This document shows positions 43,148 through 51,830 of a stretch of 64,000 bases of DNA, piece by piece. Position numbers and translations under genes: made by a program. The notes below the pieces were generated by a model. It searched no databases. It was not told where the DNA came from and saw nothing but the letters and a program-made list of their open reading frames with translations. Origin of the DNA: Pedobacter ghigonis (GTDB lineage: Bacteria > Bacteroidota > Bacteroidia > Sphingobacteriales > Sphingobacteriaceae). Location of the stretch: contig NZ_CAESCM010000012.1 of the NCBI RefSeq assembly GCF_903166585.1, forward strand, positions 62,001 through 126,000. The letters run 5' to 3'. Position 1 is the first letter of the stretch. Each line of letters begins with the position of its first letter.

Positions 43148-44260
43148 ATGACTAACTACACCAAGTTACCTGCGATTTTATTACTGGCCGATGGCACAGT
43201 TTTTTACGGCAAAGCAGCCGGAAAGATTGGCACCACTACGGGCGAAATTTGTTTTAATACCGGGATGACAGGTTACCAGGAAATTTTTACCGATCCAAGT
43301 TATTTTGGACAGATAATGGTTACTACCAATTCGCACATTGGTAATTATGGGATCCATAAAGACGAAATCGAATCGGGTTCGATTAAAATTGCCGGTTTAG
43401 TTTGTAAAAATTACAACATTATTTATAGCCGTAAACAAGCTACTGAATCAATCCAGGATTATTTCCAGAACGATAATTTAGTTGCTATTTCTGATATCGA
43501 TACCCGTGCATTGGTTCGCCATATCAGGGATAAAGGCGCAATGAATGCCATTATCTCTTCAGAAATCACTGATTTAGAGGAATTAAAGCAAAAATTGGCT
43601 GAGGTTCCGTCAATGGAAGGTTTAGAACTTTCATCAAAAGTGAGCACTACAGAGCCTTATTTTTACGGTAATCCTGACGCAAGTTTAAAAGTTGCTGCTT
43701 TGGATTTAGGTATCAAGAAAAACATCCTGCGCAATTTCGAAAGCCGCGACATTTACGTTCAGGTTTTCCCTGCAAAAACTACATTTGCCGAGATGGAAAA
43801 ATTTAACCCTGATGGTTATTTCATTTCAAACGGCCCTGGCGATCCATCGGTTATGCCTTACGCTGTTGAAACCATTACTGCAATCTTAGCTGCCGATAAA
43901 CCTTTATTCGGTATCTGCTTAGGTCACCAGTTATTAGCCGAAGCCAATGGCATTGGTACCATGAAAATGTTTAACGGTCACCGCGGTTTAAACCACCCGG
44001 TTAAAAATATCATTAAAAACCACTGTGAGGTAACTTCTCAAAACCACGGTTTCGGTGTAGTACCAGAAGAGGTGATAAACTCGGATAAAGTTGAAGTTAC
44101 ACACGTTAACCTGAACGATAAATCGATTGAAGGTATCCGTGTTAAAGGCAAAAAAGCCTTTTCGGTTCAATATCACCCTGAATCTTCACCAGGCCCACAC
44201 GATTCGCGTTACTTGTTCGATGATTTTGTATCAGTAATCAAAGGCGAGTTAACCTGGTAA
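43148..44260 (+). CDS. carA: carbamoyl phosphate synthase small subunit
   Basis: CarA hydrolyses glutamine and passes ammonia to CarB for carbamoyl phosphate, used in pyrimidine and arginine synthesis. The 370-residue protein has the N-terminal CarA domain (LADGTVFYGKAAGKIGTTTGEICFNTGMTGYQE) and a class I glutamine amidotransferase domain with nucleophile Cys257 in FGICLGHQLLA and the His/Glu pair in QYHPESSPGPHD. ATG 43148 gives the standard start. carB is not adjacent: an ABC transporter follows, so the large subunit lies elsewhere. The leader may be regulated. Confidence 0.97.
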   Translation: MTNYTKLPAILLLADGTVFYGKAAGKIGTTTGEICFNTGMTGYQEIFTDPSYFGQIMVTTNSHIGNYGIHKDEIESGSIKIAGLVCKNYNIIYSRKQATESIQDYFQNDNLVAISDIDTRALVRHIRDKGAMNAIISSEITDLEELKQKLAEVPSMEGLELSSKVSTTEPYFYGNPDASLKVAALDLGIKKNILRNFESRDIYVQVFPAKTTFAEMEKFNPDGYFISNGPGDPSVMPYAVETITAILAADKPLFGICLGHQLLAEANGIGTMKMFNGHRGLNHPVKNIIKNHCEVTSQNHGFGVVPEEVINSDKVEVTHVNLNDKSIEGIRVKGKKAFSVQYHPESSPGPHDSRYLFDDFVSVIKGELTW

Positions 44261-44298
44261 TTTAAGCTTAAAGCAAAAAGACTAAAATCGCATACCAT

Positions 44299-44342
44299 AA
44301 TCTGCGGATCTACGGCAAATTCAGGCTGGAGATTCGCAGATT
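44299..44342. repeat. AATCTGCGGATC...GATTCGCAGATT hairpin
   Basis: Arms 44299-44310 and 44331-44342 pair with one mismatch, with a 20-base loop, and TTTGTTTTTA follows. It lies 38 bases after carA and may terminate its transcript, or it may be a dispersed repeat. Confidence 0.55.
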
Positions 44343-44450
44343 TGTTTTTATAACCCATTTCGCCTGAATAAAACATCATTTTACCGACATTTTAAGTCAT
44401 AACTGATAAAATTCATTTTCAATTCATTTAAAGCTCCTTACATTCGCAAC

Positions 44451-45215
44451 ATGGAAACACCCAAAGCTATTATCAGTGTTAAAAACCTGGTAAAAAAGTA
44501 CGATGATTTTGTGGCCGTTCAAGGTCTTAGTTTTGACGTTTACGAACATGAAATTTTTGGCTTACTTGGCCCAAATGGTGCTGGCAAAACCACTACACTC
44601 GAAATAATCGAAACTTTAAGGGATAAAACATCTGGCGAAATTACTGTTGATGGTTTCTCCGTAGACAAGCAGGCGCAGGAAATAAAACAAATTATCGGTG
44701 TACAGTTACAGGCCGCAGGTTATTACCCTAATTTAAACCTGATTGAGCTGATTGAGCTTTTTGCCGGTTTATATGGCGCTAACATTAAGCCAATGGAAAT
44801 GCTAGAAAAAGTGAACTTGCAGGACAAAGCCAAGGCCAAATACAAAGCGCTTTCTGGAGGCCAGAAACAACGCTTTTCTATTGCTACCACACTCATTAAC
44901 CAACCCAAAATTATCTTCCTCGATGAACCTACAACGGGCTTAGACCCACAAGCCAGGAGAAACTTATGGGATCTGATTACTGAAATCCGTAACGCAGGCA
45001 CAACAGTGGTAATTACCACACACTACATGGATGAGGCCGAACAACTTTGCGACCGTGTGGCCTTTGTAGAACGCGGCGAAATCATTGCGCTTGATACACC
45101 AGATAATCTGATCGATCAATTGGTAAACAGCGGTTTCGAACGTAAAAAAGAGGTCAAAAAAGCTAACCTGGAAGATGTTTTCATCAACCTGACAGGTAAA
45201 GAGTGGAGAGAGTAA
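44451..45215 (+). CDS. ABC-2 type transporter ATP-binding protein
   Basis: The 254-residue ATPase has Walker A GPNGAGKTT (40-48), Q-loop IIGVQLQAAG, the signature LSGGQKQRFSIATTL, Walker B IIFLDEPTTGLDPQ and the H-loop in VITTHYMDEAEQL. The typical C-terminal extension of CcmA/drug-exporter type ATPases (GFERKKEVKKANLEDVFINLTG) is present. It powers the membrane subunit encoded 47 bases downstream. The export substrate is unknown. A TACATTCG, close to the -7 consensus, lies just before the start. Confidence 0.95.
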   Translation: METPKAIISVKNLVKKYDDFVAVQGLSFDVYEHEIFGLLGPNGAGKTTTLEIIETLRDKTSGEITVDGFSVDKQAQEIKQIIGVQLQAAGYYPNLNLIELIELFAGLYGANIKPMEMLEKVNLQDKAKAKYKALSGGQKQRFSIATTLINQPKIIFLDEPTTGLDPQARRNLWDLITEIRNAGTTVVITTHYMDEAEQLCDRVAFVERGEIIALDTPDNLIDQLVNSGFERKKEVKKANLEDVFINLTGKEWRE

Positions 45216-45262
45216 GATTAGAAATCTAAAACATAAGCCTGATATTAAATAGCAGAATTAAT

Positions 45263-46384
45263 ATGCAAAAAGATATACAAGATCAAAATTCAAATACCCC
45301 CTCGGGGGCAAACAGCTACAGCAATACCACAGCAACCCTGGCTTTGGCAAAAGCGAGTTTCCGTTCCATTATGCGCAGTCCTTCGGCTGTGGTTTTCACG
45401 CTTGCCTTCCCCCTGATATTTATCCTGGTTTTCGGTTTTTTAGGTGGTGGTGGTACCCACATCGATGTGGGTATCACGCCTGGATCGGACGTTAATAATC
45501 CGGTTATCGGCATGCTAGAGAAAACAGGGATGATTCGCCTGATAAAAGATAAACCTCAAGCAGAGTTCGATAAACTGCTTGAAAAAGGGAATGTTGATGC
45601 CATGATAGATGTACACCGGAAAGTAAATACCGCAGCCTATTCGGTAAATGTGGTTTACACCTCTGCATCAAGAGATAAAGGCGGTATCTTAAAATCAGTA
45701 CTCAATAACCTCTTTTACGATAAAACTTTAAAGCCATCAGTTGCCGAAATACGCGAAAGCACCATAACCGGTCGCGAGTATAAAACAATAGATTTTATTC
45801 TGCCAGGCCAGTTAGGCTTCTCTTTATTAAGCACCGGGGTATTCGGAACAGCCTTCGTATTTTTGAGCCTGCGCCAAACACTGGTAATTAAACGCTTTTT
45901 TGCTACACCTGTAAAGCGATCGAGCATTGTAATTGGCGAAGGTATTGCACGCATAGGTTTTGCATTGATTGGGGCCTTGTTTATCATATTATTAGGCCAT
46001 TTTTTCTTTGGCTTTACACTTATTCATGGCGCAGTCACGGTCGTCAACATGTTGCTGCTGGCTACTTTAGGAGTAATTGTGTTTATGGGATTTGGGTTTA
46101 TTATTTCGGGCATTGCCAAAAATGAAAGCATGATCCCTCCCATTTCAAATATTGTAACCCTTCCCCAGTTCTTACTATCGGGAACTTTCTTTTCAATCGA
46201 GGCCTTCCCGAACTGGTTACAGCCTATTAGCAGAGCTTTACCGCTAACCTATTTAAATGATGCGATGCGCAAGGTAGCCTTTGAAGGGCTTGGACTTTGG
46301 GATGTAAAATTTCAAATTATGATTCTGTTAGTCTGGGGAATAGGTATTTACGCCGTTGCTGTTAAAGTATTCAAATGGGAATAA
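45263..46384 (+). CDS. ABC-2 type transporter permease
   Basis: The 373-residue membrane protein has one helix near 45-60 (VVFTLAFPLIFILVFGFL), a periplasmic domain of about 120 residues, and five or six helices in the C-terminal half, as in ABC2_membrane_3 permeases. LPGQLGFSLLSTGVFGTAFVFLSLRQTLVIKRFFATPVKRS is the conserved coupling region, and LPQFLLSGTFFSIEAFPNWLQPISRALPLTYLNDAMR the typical end. It works with the ATPase encoded 47 bases upstream. A strong terminator follows. Confidence 0.93.
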   Translation: MQKDIQDQNSNTPSGANSYSNTTATLALAKASFRSIMRSPSAVVFTLAFPLIFILVFGFLGGGGTHIDVGITPGSDVNNPVIGMLEKTGMIRLIKDKPQAEFDKLLEKGNVDAMIDVHRKVNTAAYSVNVVYTSASRDKGGILKSVLNNLFYDKTLKPSVAEIRESTITGREYKTIDFILPGQLGFSLLSTGVFGTAFVFLSLRQTLVIKRFFATPVKRSSIVIGEGIARIGFALIGALFIILLGHFFFGFTLIHGAVTVVNMLLLATLGVIVFMGFGFIISGIAKNESMIPPISNIVTLPQFLLSGTFFSIEAFPNWLQPISRALPLTYLNDAMRKVAFEGLGLWDVKFQIMILLVWGIGIYAVAVKVFKWE

Positions 46385-46404
46385 TCAGAAAAAATTAATC
46401 AGCG

Positions 46405-46437
46405 ACCGGATAACAGCAAATTATCCGGTATTTTTTT
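46405..46437 (+). terminator. terminator after the ABC transporter genes
   Basis: ACCGGATAA (46405-46413) pairs perfectly with TTATCCGGT (46421-46429) across 7 bases and is followed by ATTTTTTT. Confidence 0.9.
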
Positions 46438-46494
46438 GGAAAAATTTTTAATATCGGATTATTAATTTTTTAATCCAAAACGATATTAGCAAAT

Positions 46495-47455
46495 TTGGGT
46501 GTATGGAATTTAGATTTAGAAAATTTAGCAGAACTCCGACCTACCATAGATCGGTTGTACGAGAAAAAAGCAAGGCTTGATCATCAAGACCGCTACCCTC
46601 TAGCGCGTTGCACCGCATCAAAACCGATTTAAGCCAGAATTGAACGTATAACTCCAACGGTATAGAAGGGAACACGCTTACTCTGAAAGAACCCAACTGG
46701 TATTACAGGAAGGCATTACAATTAAAGGCAAATCGTTACGCGAACATTTTGAAGCTTTTAACCACGAAAAAGCCATCGATTACCTCTACACGCTGGTAAA
46801 AGAAAATTATATCCTCAGGAGTATAGACATTCTGTCGCTTCATGGCCTGGTATTGCGCAGCATAGAAGATAATTGTGCTGGTAGGTTAAGAAATGGAGGC
46901 GTTCGTATTGTTGGGGCCAATTTTACATCACCCAATGCTAGCAAAGTTTCCGATTTACTAGATGAGCTGATCACTTTCGTAAACGATAACCCATTGGGTT
47001 TAAATGACATCCAGCTTAGCACCATTTTTCACCATAAACTGGTTTGGACACACCCGTTTTTTGATGGTAACAGGCGTACGGTAAGGATAGCGATGAACCT
47101 GCTATTGATGCGAAAAGGTTTCCCTCCTGCTATTATTTTAAAGGCAGATCGTAAAAAGTACCATGAAGCATTAAACCAGGCCAATAAAGGGAATTACAGC
47201 AAACTTTGCCTGCTCATGCTGCAAGCATTAGAACGGTCTTTAAATATGTACATTAATGCACTGCCCGGAAACAGCTACGGCGATTACGAACCGATATCAT
47301 TTATCGTTTCGGAACCCGATATACCCTATGACCAGGAATATGTAAGCCTACTGGCCCTTCAGGGCAAAATTGATGCCTACAAGGAAGGAAAAGACTGGCT
47401 AACTACTAAAGCAGCGGTAAAATCGTACATAACAACCCGAAAAAGGAAACGTTAA
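46495..47455 (+). pseudogene. Fic-domain protein gene with frameshifts, a stop and a damaged motif
   Basis: Pieced together over three frames, the sequence reads as a Fic (AMP-transferring) protein: WNLDLENLAELRPTIDRLYEKK, then PLPSSALHRIKTDLSQN, then TYNSNGIEGNTLTLKE, then QLVLQEGITIKGKSLREHFE and on to the end. The frame shifts near 46586-46592. A TGA at 46641-46643 stands where relatives have Trp. A one-base loss near 46689-46693 shifts the frame again. The catalytic motif reads HPFFDGNRRTVR in place of HPFxxGNGRxxR, with Arg codon 47072-47074 replacing the Gly. The N-terminal SNGIEG fits the inhibitory [S/T]xxxE[G/N] motif of class II Fic proteins. The last 200 codons (from 46853) remain open but should not give an active enzyme. 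Confidence 0.88.
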
Positions 47456-47510
47456 CTTTTTTTAACTTTTAGCGAGCGGATATTGCAGTAATTTTATCGA
47501 AATTTTTTGA

Positions 47511-48191
47511 ATGAAGAACTTAATATGCGCTTGCGCCTTTTTATTGATTGGCCATTATGCAAAAGCACAATTTAAATTTACGGCAAATAATAGCTCCAAC
47601 AACTTTAAAGCTAAAATATTTGTAGAAAATTGTACCACAGGACATTGCAATGGAAAAGCTACCATTATTTTGTATGATAAGATTACGGACCAGGAAATGC
47701 AGACCTTTACTTCTAAAGACCTGGATTTTGGCTTAACTGAAATGCAAAACGCCCAGCTCGGCTGGCTCGATCTGGGTAAATACCAAACCCCACTTATATT
47801 TGGCGATTTCAATTTTGACGGTACCGAAGATCTCGCAATCAGAAATGGCAACAATGGTGCTTACGCCAGTCCATCTTACGACATCTACCTCTCAATTAAT
47901 AATAAATTTGTGCCGAATGCGGCTTTAACTAAACTAGCAAGCGAAAACCTCGGATTGTTTGATGTTGACAAGAAAAATAAACAGCTTGCTATCCATCTGA
48001 AAAATGGTTGCTGCTTTGATAAGACCATCAACTACAAGTTTGATGTTAAGAAAGAACTTTATGAAGATTCTTCAGTTATCGAAGATTCGAGCATTGCAGA
48101 TAATGTTACCGTAATTACCCAAAAACTGGTTGACGGCAAGATTAAAAAAACCGTGCAAAAATTTAAGTTTAAAGATTATTACAACCAATAA
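47511..48191 (+). CDS. exported XAC2610-like protein
   Basis: The 226-residue protein has a signal peptide (MKNLICACAFLLIGHYAKAQ) and contains LIFGDFNFDGTEDLAIRNGNNGAYASPSYDIYL, the calcium-loop-like FDGxxD pattern seen in XAC2610-related and VCBS-type beta proteins. Two Cys pairs (CTTGHC, GCC) may form disulphides. The C-terminal quarter is charged and less conserved. It should act in the periplasm or outside the cell; function unknown. It stands alone after the Fic pseudogene and is convergent with tetR. Confidence 0.75.
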   Translation: MKNLICACAFLLIGHYAKAQFKFTANNSSNNFKAKIFVENCTTGHCNGKATIILYDKITDQEMQTFTSKDLDFGLTEMQNAQLGWLDLGKYQTPLIFGDFNFDGTEDLAIRNGNNGAYASPSYDIYLSINNKFVPNAALTKLASENLGLFDVDKKNKQLAIHLKNGCCFDKTINYKFDVKKELYEDSSVIEDSSIADNVTVITQKLVDGKIKKTVQKFKFKDYYNQ

Positions 48192-48218
48192 ACATCGAAT
48201 TTATGCACGGTTTGTGCA

Positions 48219-48794
48219 CTAAAGTGCAGCTTTTACCAAAAATGGCAATATTTCTTTTTGAAAACTTACGAAATTCTTGCGCACATCAGAATCGCTAACC
48301 GAAGTAAAAGCGAATGAGAATACAATACTTTTACTTGCCTTAAGCAGAAAAGCCAGGCCTTCGCGGCGGGCTGGATTATTTTTAAAATTATCTAACTGCA
48401 GGTAAGCCGCCAGCAATAATGCTTCCAGCTGATCTGACAAATGTTTTAAAAACTCCTGAGAGTTTGCGTTTTCGCGTACAAAATCCCAGCCGATAAATTC
48501 GTTGCAGGCTGTAAAAGATAAACGGCTGGTTTTCATTACCAGTGCTTTTAAATGCTCTTCTTCGCTCGCGTAACTTACTTTGTTATTTAATATTTCGTAA
48601 AGGTTCTGATCCAGGTAATCCATCAGTATACTGTCTAAAACCTGCTCTTTACTTTCAAAGTATTTATAAATAGTTGCTTTAGCGATGCGTGCTTTTTTAG
48701 CAATTTCGTTTACACTGGTTTTATGATAACCGTATTTTCTGAAGAGTTCTTTGGCCGCCTTTTTTACTGTTTCTTTTATTTTTTCAGCTTCCAT
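48219..48794 (-). CDS. TetR/AcrR-family transcriptional regulator
   Basis: The 191-residue protein has the TetR DNA-binding domain at the N-terminus: VKKAAKELFRKYGYHKTSVNEIAKKARIAKATIYKYFESKEQVL (about 9-52), a helix-turn-helix with the TIYKYF recognition helix end. The C-terminal ligand domain is not recognisable to a ligand class. It is the last gene of the pheS / Rieske-like / tetR unit and starts 1 base after the lipoprotein stop. It may control its own unit or a distant target; neither is visible. Its end overlaps a palindrome TGCACT-AA-AGTGCA (48215-48228). Confidence 0.93.
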   Translation of the reverse strand: MEAEKIKETVKKAAKELFRKYGYHKTSVNEIAKKARIAKATIYKYFESKEQVLDSILMDYLDQNLYEILNNKVSYASEEEHLKALVMKTSRLSFTACNEFIGWDFVRENANSQEFLKHLSDQLEALLLAAYLQLDNFKNNPARREGLAFLLKASKSIVFSFAFTSVSDSDVRKNFVSFQKEILPFLVKAAL

Positions 48795-48795
48795 T

Positions 48796-49203
48796 CTAAT
48801 TGCTTACGTGTATTAATGTATTGCCCTGTACTGAAACATTGTAGCTTTTTAAGCTTCTTTCGGCAGGGGCTTTTTGTGGGCTGCCATCATACAATGAAAA
48901 TTTTGCTCCCGAACAAGGGTCTGTTGCAGTTACCCCACTATCATCAGGTGCTACCTTGCATATTTTCTCCGGGTTTACCGTACTGCAGCGATCAAAAGCA
49001 ACATAGGTATTAAATGGTGTTTTAACCACAAGCAATCCGCCAACGCCATAACCGGATACAACCAAAACATTGTTAACTGCTTTTAGGCTAAACTCAGTTA
49101 ACGTAACATTATAGTTTACCGGAACATCAGGAATGTAGCCCTGGTCTTTGCCGCAACCTGCAGTAAAGATCAAGACCAACAATATGCTGTAGAGATACCT
49201 CAT
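48796..49203 (-). CDS. Rieske-like lipoprotein lacking the iron-sulphur ligands
   Basis: The 135-residue protein has a lipoprotein signal with Cys17 (FTAGCGKD). The rest has the beta-rich order of Rieske domains of Bacteroidota: a central YVAFDRC, a later DPCSGAKFSLYDGSP, and the end PAERSLKSYNVSVQGNTLIHV. In true Rieske proteins these two places read CxH and CxxH and bind a 2Fe-2S cluster. Here they read CST and CSGA, so both His ligands are missing while the two Cys remain, with a third Cys (KIC) between. It probably binds no cluster and may use a disulphide. It lies between pheS (3 bases) and tetR (1 base). Confidence 0.7.
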   Translation of the reverse strand: MRYLYSILLVLIFTAGCGKDQGYIPDVPVNYNVTLTEFSLKAVNNVLVVSGYGVGGLLVVKTPFNTYVAFDRCSTVNPEKICKVAPDDSGVTATDPCSGAKFSLYDGSPQKAPAERSLKSYNVSVQGNTLIHVSN

Positions 49204-49206
49204 GTT

Positions 49207-50247
49207 TTAGATTAAAGCCGATTTAAACTGCTTTAAAAAGCGTGCATCGTTTTCTGAGAACAGGCGTAAATCTTTAATTACGTATTTCAGGTTGGCTATA
49301 CGTTCTATACCCATTCCAAATGCAAATCCGCTGTATTTTTTCGAATCGATACCACAGTTTTCCAATACATTCGGATCTACCATACCGCAACCCAAAATTT
49401 CTACCCAACCACTGTGTTTACAAAGCTGGCAACCCGCACCTTTACAAATGGTACAGGAAATATCCATCTCAGCAGAAGGTTCAGTAAAAGGGAAATACGA
49501 TGGGCGGAAACGAACTTTAGTACCTTCCCCATACAGCTCCTGTACAAAGTAAAACAAGGTTTGCTTTAAATCTGCAAATGAAACATTTTCATCCACATAC
49601 AAACCTTCTATTTGGTGGAAAAAGCAGTGTGCCCTTGCCGAGATCGCTTCGTTACGATATACGCGTCCTGGCATAATGGCCCTGAATGGCGGCTGTCCCT
49701 GCTCCATCATCCGTACCTGTACAGAAGAGGTGTGCGTACGTAAGGCAATATCGCCTTTTTCGCCACCTTTTTTAATGAAGAAGGTATCCTGCATATCTCT
49801 TGCCGGATGCTCTTCAGGGAAGTTTAGTGCGGAGAAGTTATGCCAGTCGTCTTCAATCTCCGGTCCTTCGGCTACAGTAAAGCCAAGTTTGGCAAAAATC
49901 TCCACAATCTCTCTACGCACAAGCGCCAGCGGGTGACGGGAGCCAATCTCGAAACCTTCGCCCGGCAATGTCATATCGGGTTGTGTGTGATCTGTTTGCT
50001 GATCAGAACTTTCTGTCGATTCTTTTAACACCTGGTATTTCGATTCGGCCAGTTGCTTAAACTCGTTCAGCACCTTACCTAAAGATCTTTTTTCTTCGAC
50101 AGAAACTGTTTTAAATTCTTCGAAAATCTCTTTAATGATACCCTTGCTTCCTAAATATTTAATACGGAACTGCTCTAACTCATCTGCTTTTTCGGTTACA
50201 AAAGCATTGATTTTTTCGGTATATTGTGTTATTTTATCCTGTAACAT
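49207..50247 (-). CDS. pheS: phenylalanine-tRNA ligase alpha subunit
   Basis: PheS is the catalytic subunit of the alpha2-beta2 enzyme that charges tRNA-Phe. The 346-residue protein has the N-terminal coiled coil (about 1-85), the class II motif 2 region PGRVYRNEAISARAHCFFHQIEGL, the Cys-rich CTICKGAGCQLCKHSGW, and motif 3 FAFGMGIERIANLKYVI. Full family length. A TATATTTG box lies 5 bases before the ATG. The lipoprotein and tetR genes follow with 3- and 1-base gaps, so an unusual operon is formed; pheT is not next to it. Confidence 0.97.
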   Translation of the reverse strand: MLQDKITQYTEKINAFVTEKADELEQFRIKYLGSKGIIKEIFEEFKTVSVEEKRSLGKVLNEFKQLAESKYQVLKESTESSDQQTDHTQPDMTLPGEGFEIGSRHPLALVRREIVEIFAKLGFTVAEGPEIEDDWHNFSALNFPEEHPARDMQDTFFIKKGGEKGDIALRTHTSSVQVRMMEQGQPPFRAIMPGRVYRNEAISARAHCFFHQIEGLYVDENVSFADLKQTLFYFVQELYGEGTKVRFRPSYFPFTEPSAEMDISCTICKGAGCQLCKHSGWVEILGCGMVDPNVLENCGIDSKKYSGFAFGMGIERIANLKYVIKDLRLFSENDARFLKQFKSALI

Positions 50248-50252
50248 GGCTT

Positions 50253-50260
50253 CAAATATA
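50253..50260 (-). promoter_or_regulatory. -7 box TATATTTG directly before pheS
   Basis: On the minus strand it fits TANNTTTG and ends 5 bases before the pheS ATG, so a transcript from it would be nearly leaderless. No -33 TTTG at the usual distance. Confidence 0.35.
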
Positions 50261-50347
50261 CAGCAAATTATCTAATATTTTTAAGGTTGCCGGGTTCAAA
50301 TAATCAGTTTACAATAGCATTATAAAAGAAAATGAACCCGAAACAAA

Positions 50348-50370
50348 AAAAGCCGCAAGAAGCGGCTTTT
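50348..50370 (-). terminator. terminator after kbl
   Basis: AAAAGCCGC (50348-50356) pairs perfectly with GCGGCTTTT (50362-50370) across 5 bases. On the minus strand it is followed by a T run (A run from 50345). It lies just after the kbl stop at 50394. Confidence 0.9.
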
Positions 50371-50393
50371 GAACGATATAAATTTTAGGGCTA

Positions 50394-51581
50394 TTAAATT
50401 ACACCTAATTCTTTTCCTACTTTGGTAAAGGCAGCAATGGCTTTATCAAGATGATGTTGCTCATGCCCTGCCGATAACTGCACCCTGATTCTTGCTTTAC
50501 CCTGAGGTACAACAGGATAGAAGAATCCGATTACATAAATACCTTCGTTAAGCATCTTCGCCGCAAACTCCTGAGCAATTTTTGCATCATAAAGCATTAC
50601 CGGAACAATTGGGTGGAAACCAGGCTTGATATCGAAACCTGCAGCCGTCATTTTTTCGCGGAAATATTTTGTGTTTGCTTCCAGTTTGTCTCTTAAGGCA
50701 GTAGTTTCGCTCAGCATATCCAACACAGCAATAGATGCACCTGCAATAGCCGGAGCTAAAGTGTTAGAGAATAAGTATGGACGTGAACGCTGGCGCAGCA
50801 TATCGATAATTTCTTTCTTACCTGAAGTAAAACCTCCTGAAGCGCCTCCTAAAGCTTTACCTAATGTACCTGTAACGATATCAATACGGTCAATTACATC
50901 AAAGTGCTCGTGTGTTCCGCGACCATTTTTACCAATAAAGCCCGTGCAATGCGATTCATCGATCATGATTAATGCTTCGTATTTATCGGCCAGATCGGCA
51001 ATTTTATCCAAAGGAGCTACAGAACCATCCATAGAGAAAGCGCCATCGGTAACAATAATGCGGTGTCTGCAATCTTTAGCTGCAATCAATTGTTTCTCCA
51101 GATCTTCCATATCTGCATTTTTATAACGGAAGCGTTGTGCTTTGCACAAGCGAACCCCATCAATAATTGAAGCATGGTTTAGCTCATCCGAAATAATGGC
51201 ATCTTCTGCATTGAACAAAGGTTCGAAAACCCCACCATTGGCATCAAAGGCTGCAGCGTATAAAATGGTATCTTCGGTACCTAAGAATTTAGAAATTTTG
51301 GCTTCCAATTCTTTATGTACATCCTGTGTTCCGCAGATGAAACGAACAGATGACATTCCATAACCATGATCATCGATCGCTTTTTTAGCAGCTTCTATCA
51401 CCTTTGGATGCGATGAGAGCCCTAAATAGTTATTTGCACAAAAGTTTACTACCTCGGCTCCGCCACTTACCTGAATGTCGGCACCCTGAGGGGTAATTAT
51501 GATACGTTCGCGTTTAAATAATCCAGCGTTCTCAATTTCTTCTAGTTCTTTTTGAAGAACCGGTTGTAATGTTTTATACAT
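50394..51581 (-). CDS. kbl: glycine C-acetyltransferase (2-amino-3-ketobutyrate CoA ligase)
   Basis: Kbl joins or splits glycine and acetyl-CoA/2-amino-3-ketobutyrate in threonine breakdown. The 395-residue protein is an alpha-oxoamine synthase with CANNYLGLSSHPKV, the DESHCTGFIGKNGRGTHEHF motif with the PLP-contacting Asp/His, and Schiff-base Lys242 in VTGTLGKALGGASGG. The FICGTQDVHKELE and the length favour Kbl over BioF or serine palmitoyltransferase, though in Bacteroidota close relatives make sphinganine precursors, so that alternative is kept open. A consensus promoter lies 28 bases upstream and a terminator follows. Confidence 0.88.
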   Translation of the reverse strand: MYKTLQPVLQKELEEIENAGLFKRERIIITPQGADIQVSGGAEVVNFCANNYLGLSSHPKVIEAAKKAIDDHGYGMSSVRFICGTQDVHKELEAKISKFLGTEDTILYAAAFDANGGVFEPLFNAEDAIISDELNHASIIDGVRLCKAQRFRYKNADMEDLEKQLIAAKDCRHRIIVTDGAFSMDGSVAPLDKIADLADKYEALIMIDESHCTGFIGKNGRGTHEHFDVIDRIDIVTGTLGKALGGASGGFTSGKKEIIDMLRQRSRPYLFSNTLAPAIAGASIAVLDMLSETTALRDKLEANTKYFREKMTAAGFDIKPGFHPIVPVMLYDAKIAQEFAAKMLNEGIYVIGFFYPVVPQGKARIRVQLSAGHEQHHLDKAIAAFTKVGKELGVI

Positions 51582-51609
51582 GGCCTTTAATATGGTTGAT
51601 TGTTGGCTC

Positions 51610-51642
51610 CAAAGTTATAAAAAAAAGCCTTACAGAACCAAA
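51610..51642 (-). promoter_or_regulatory. consensus TTTG-N21-TAACTTTG promoter of kbl
   Basis: On the minus strand, TTTG (51639-51642 on plus coordinates, complement CAAA) is followed after 21 bases by TAACTTTG (51610-51617). This fits the Bacteroidota housekeeping promoter TTTG-N19-21-TANNTTTG in full; it is the best promoter seen in the window. It ends 28 bases before the start codon. Confidence 0.75.
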
Positions 51643-51830
51643 AAGGCAATTTTAATGGCTTTATTAAAGAGACAAACGTTTGATGTAGATTGAAACTAAC
51701 ACCAGGCGATATATTGTTTTATAAAAATTAGCGTTGTTATTATTTTTTTGCCAACTTAACAAACTTTAACATACACCTGTATGTATAGTCTTAAAAGTTA
51801 TTCGATATTTATAGTTTACTAATCTAACTT

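Noticed and set aside
46853..47455. Short intact Fic protein
   Set aside because: The matching N-terminal part continues upstream in other frames with clear lesions, and the catalytic loop is damaged, so it is the end of a pseudogene.
50626..51126. 166-codon plus-strand frame inside kbl
   Set aside because: It is antisense to the strongly supported kbl gene and low in recognisable features; it is a frame shadow.
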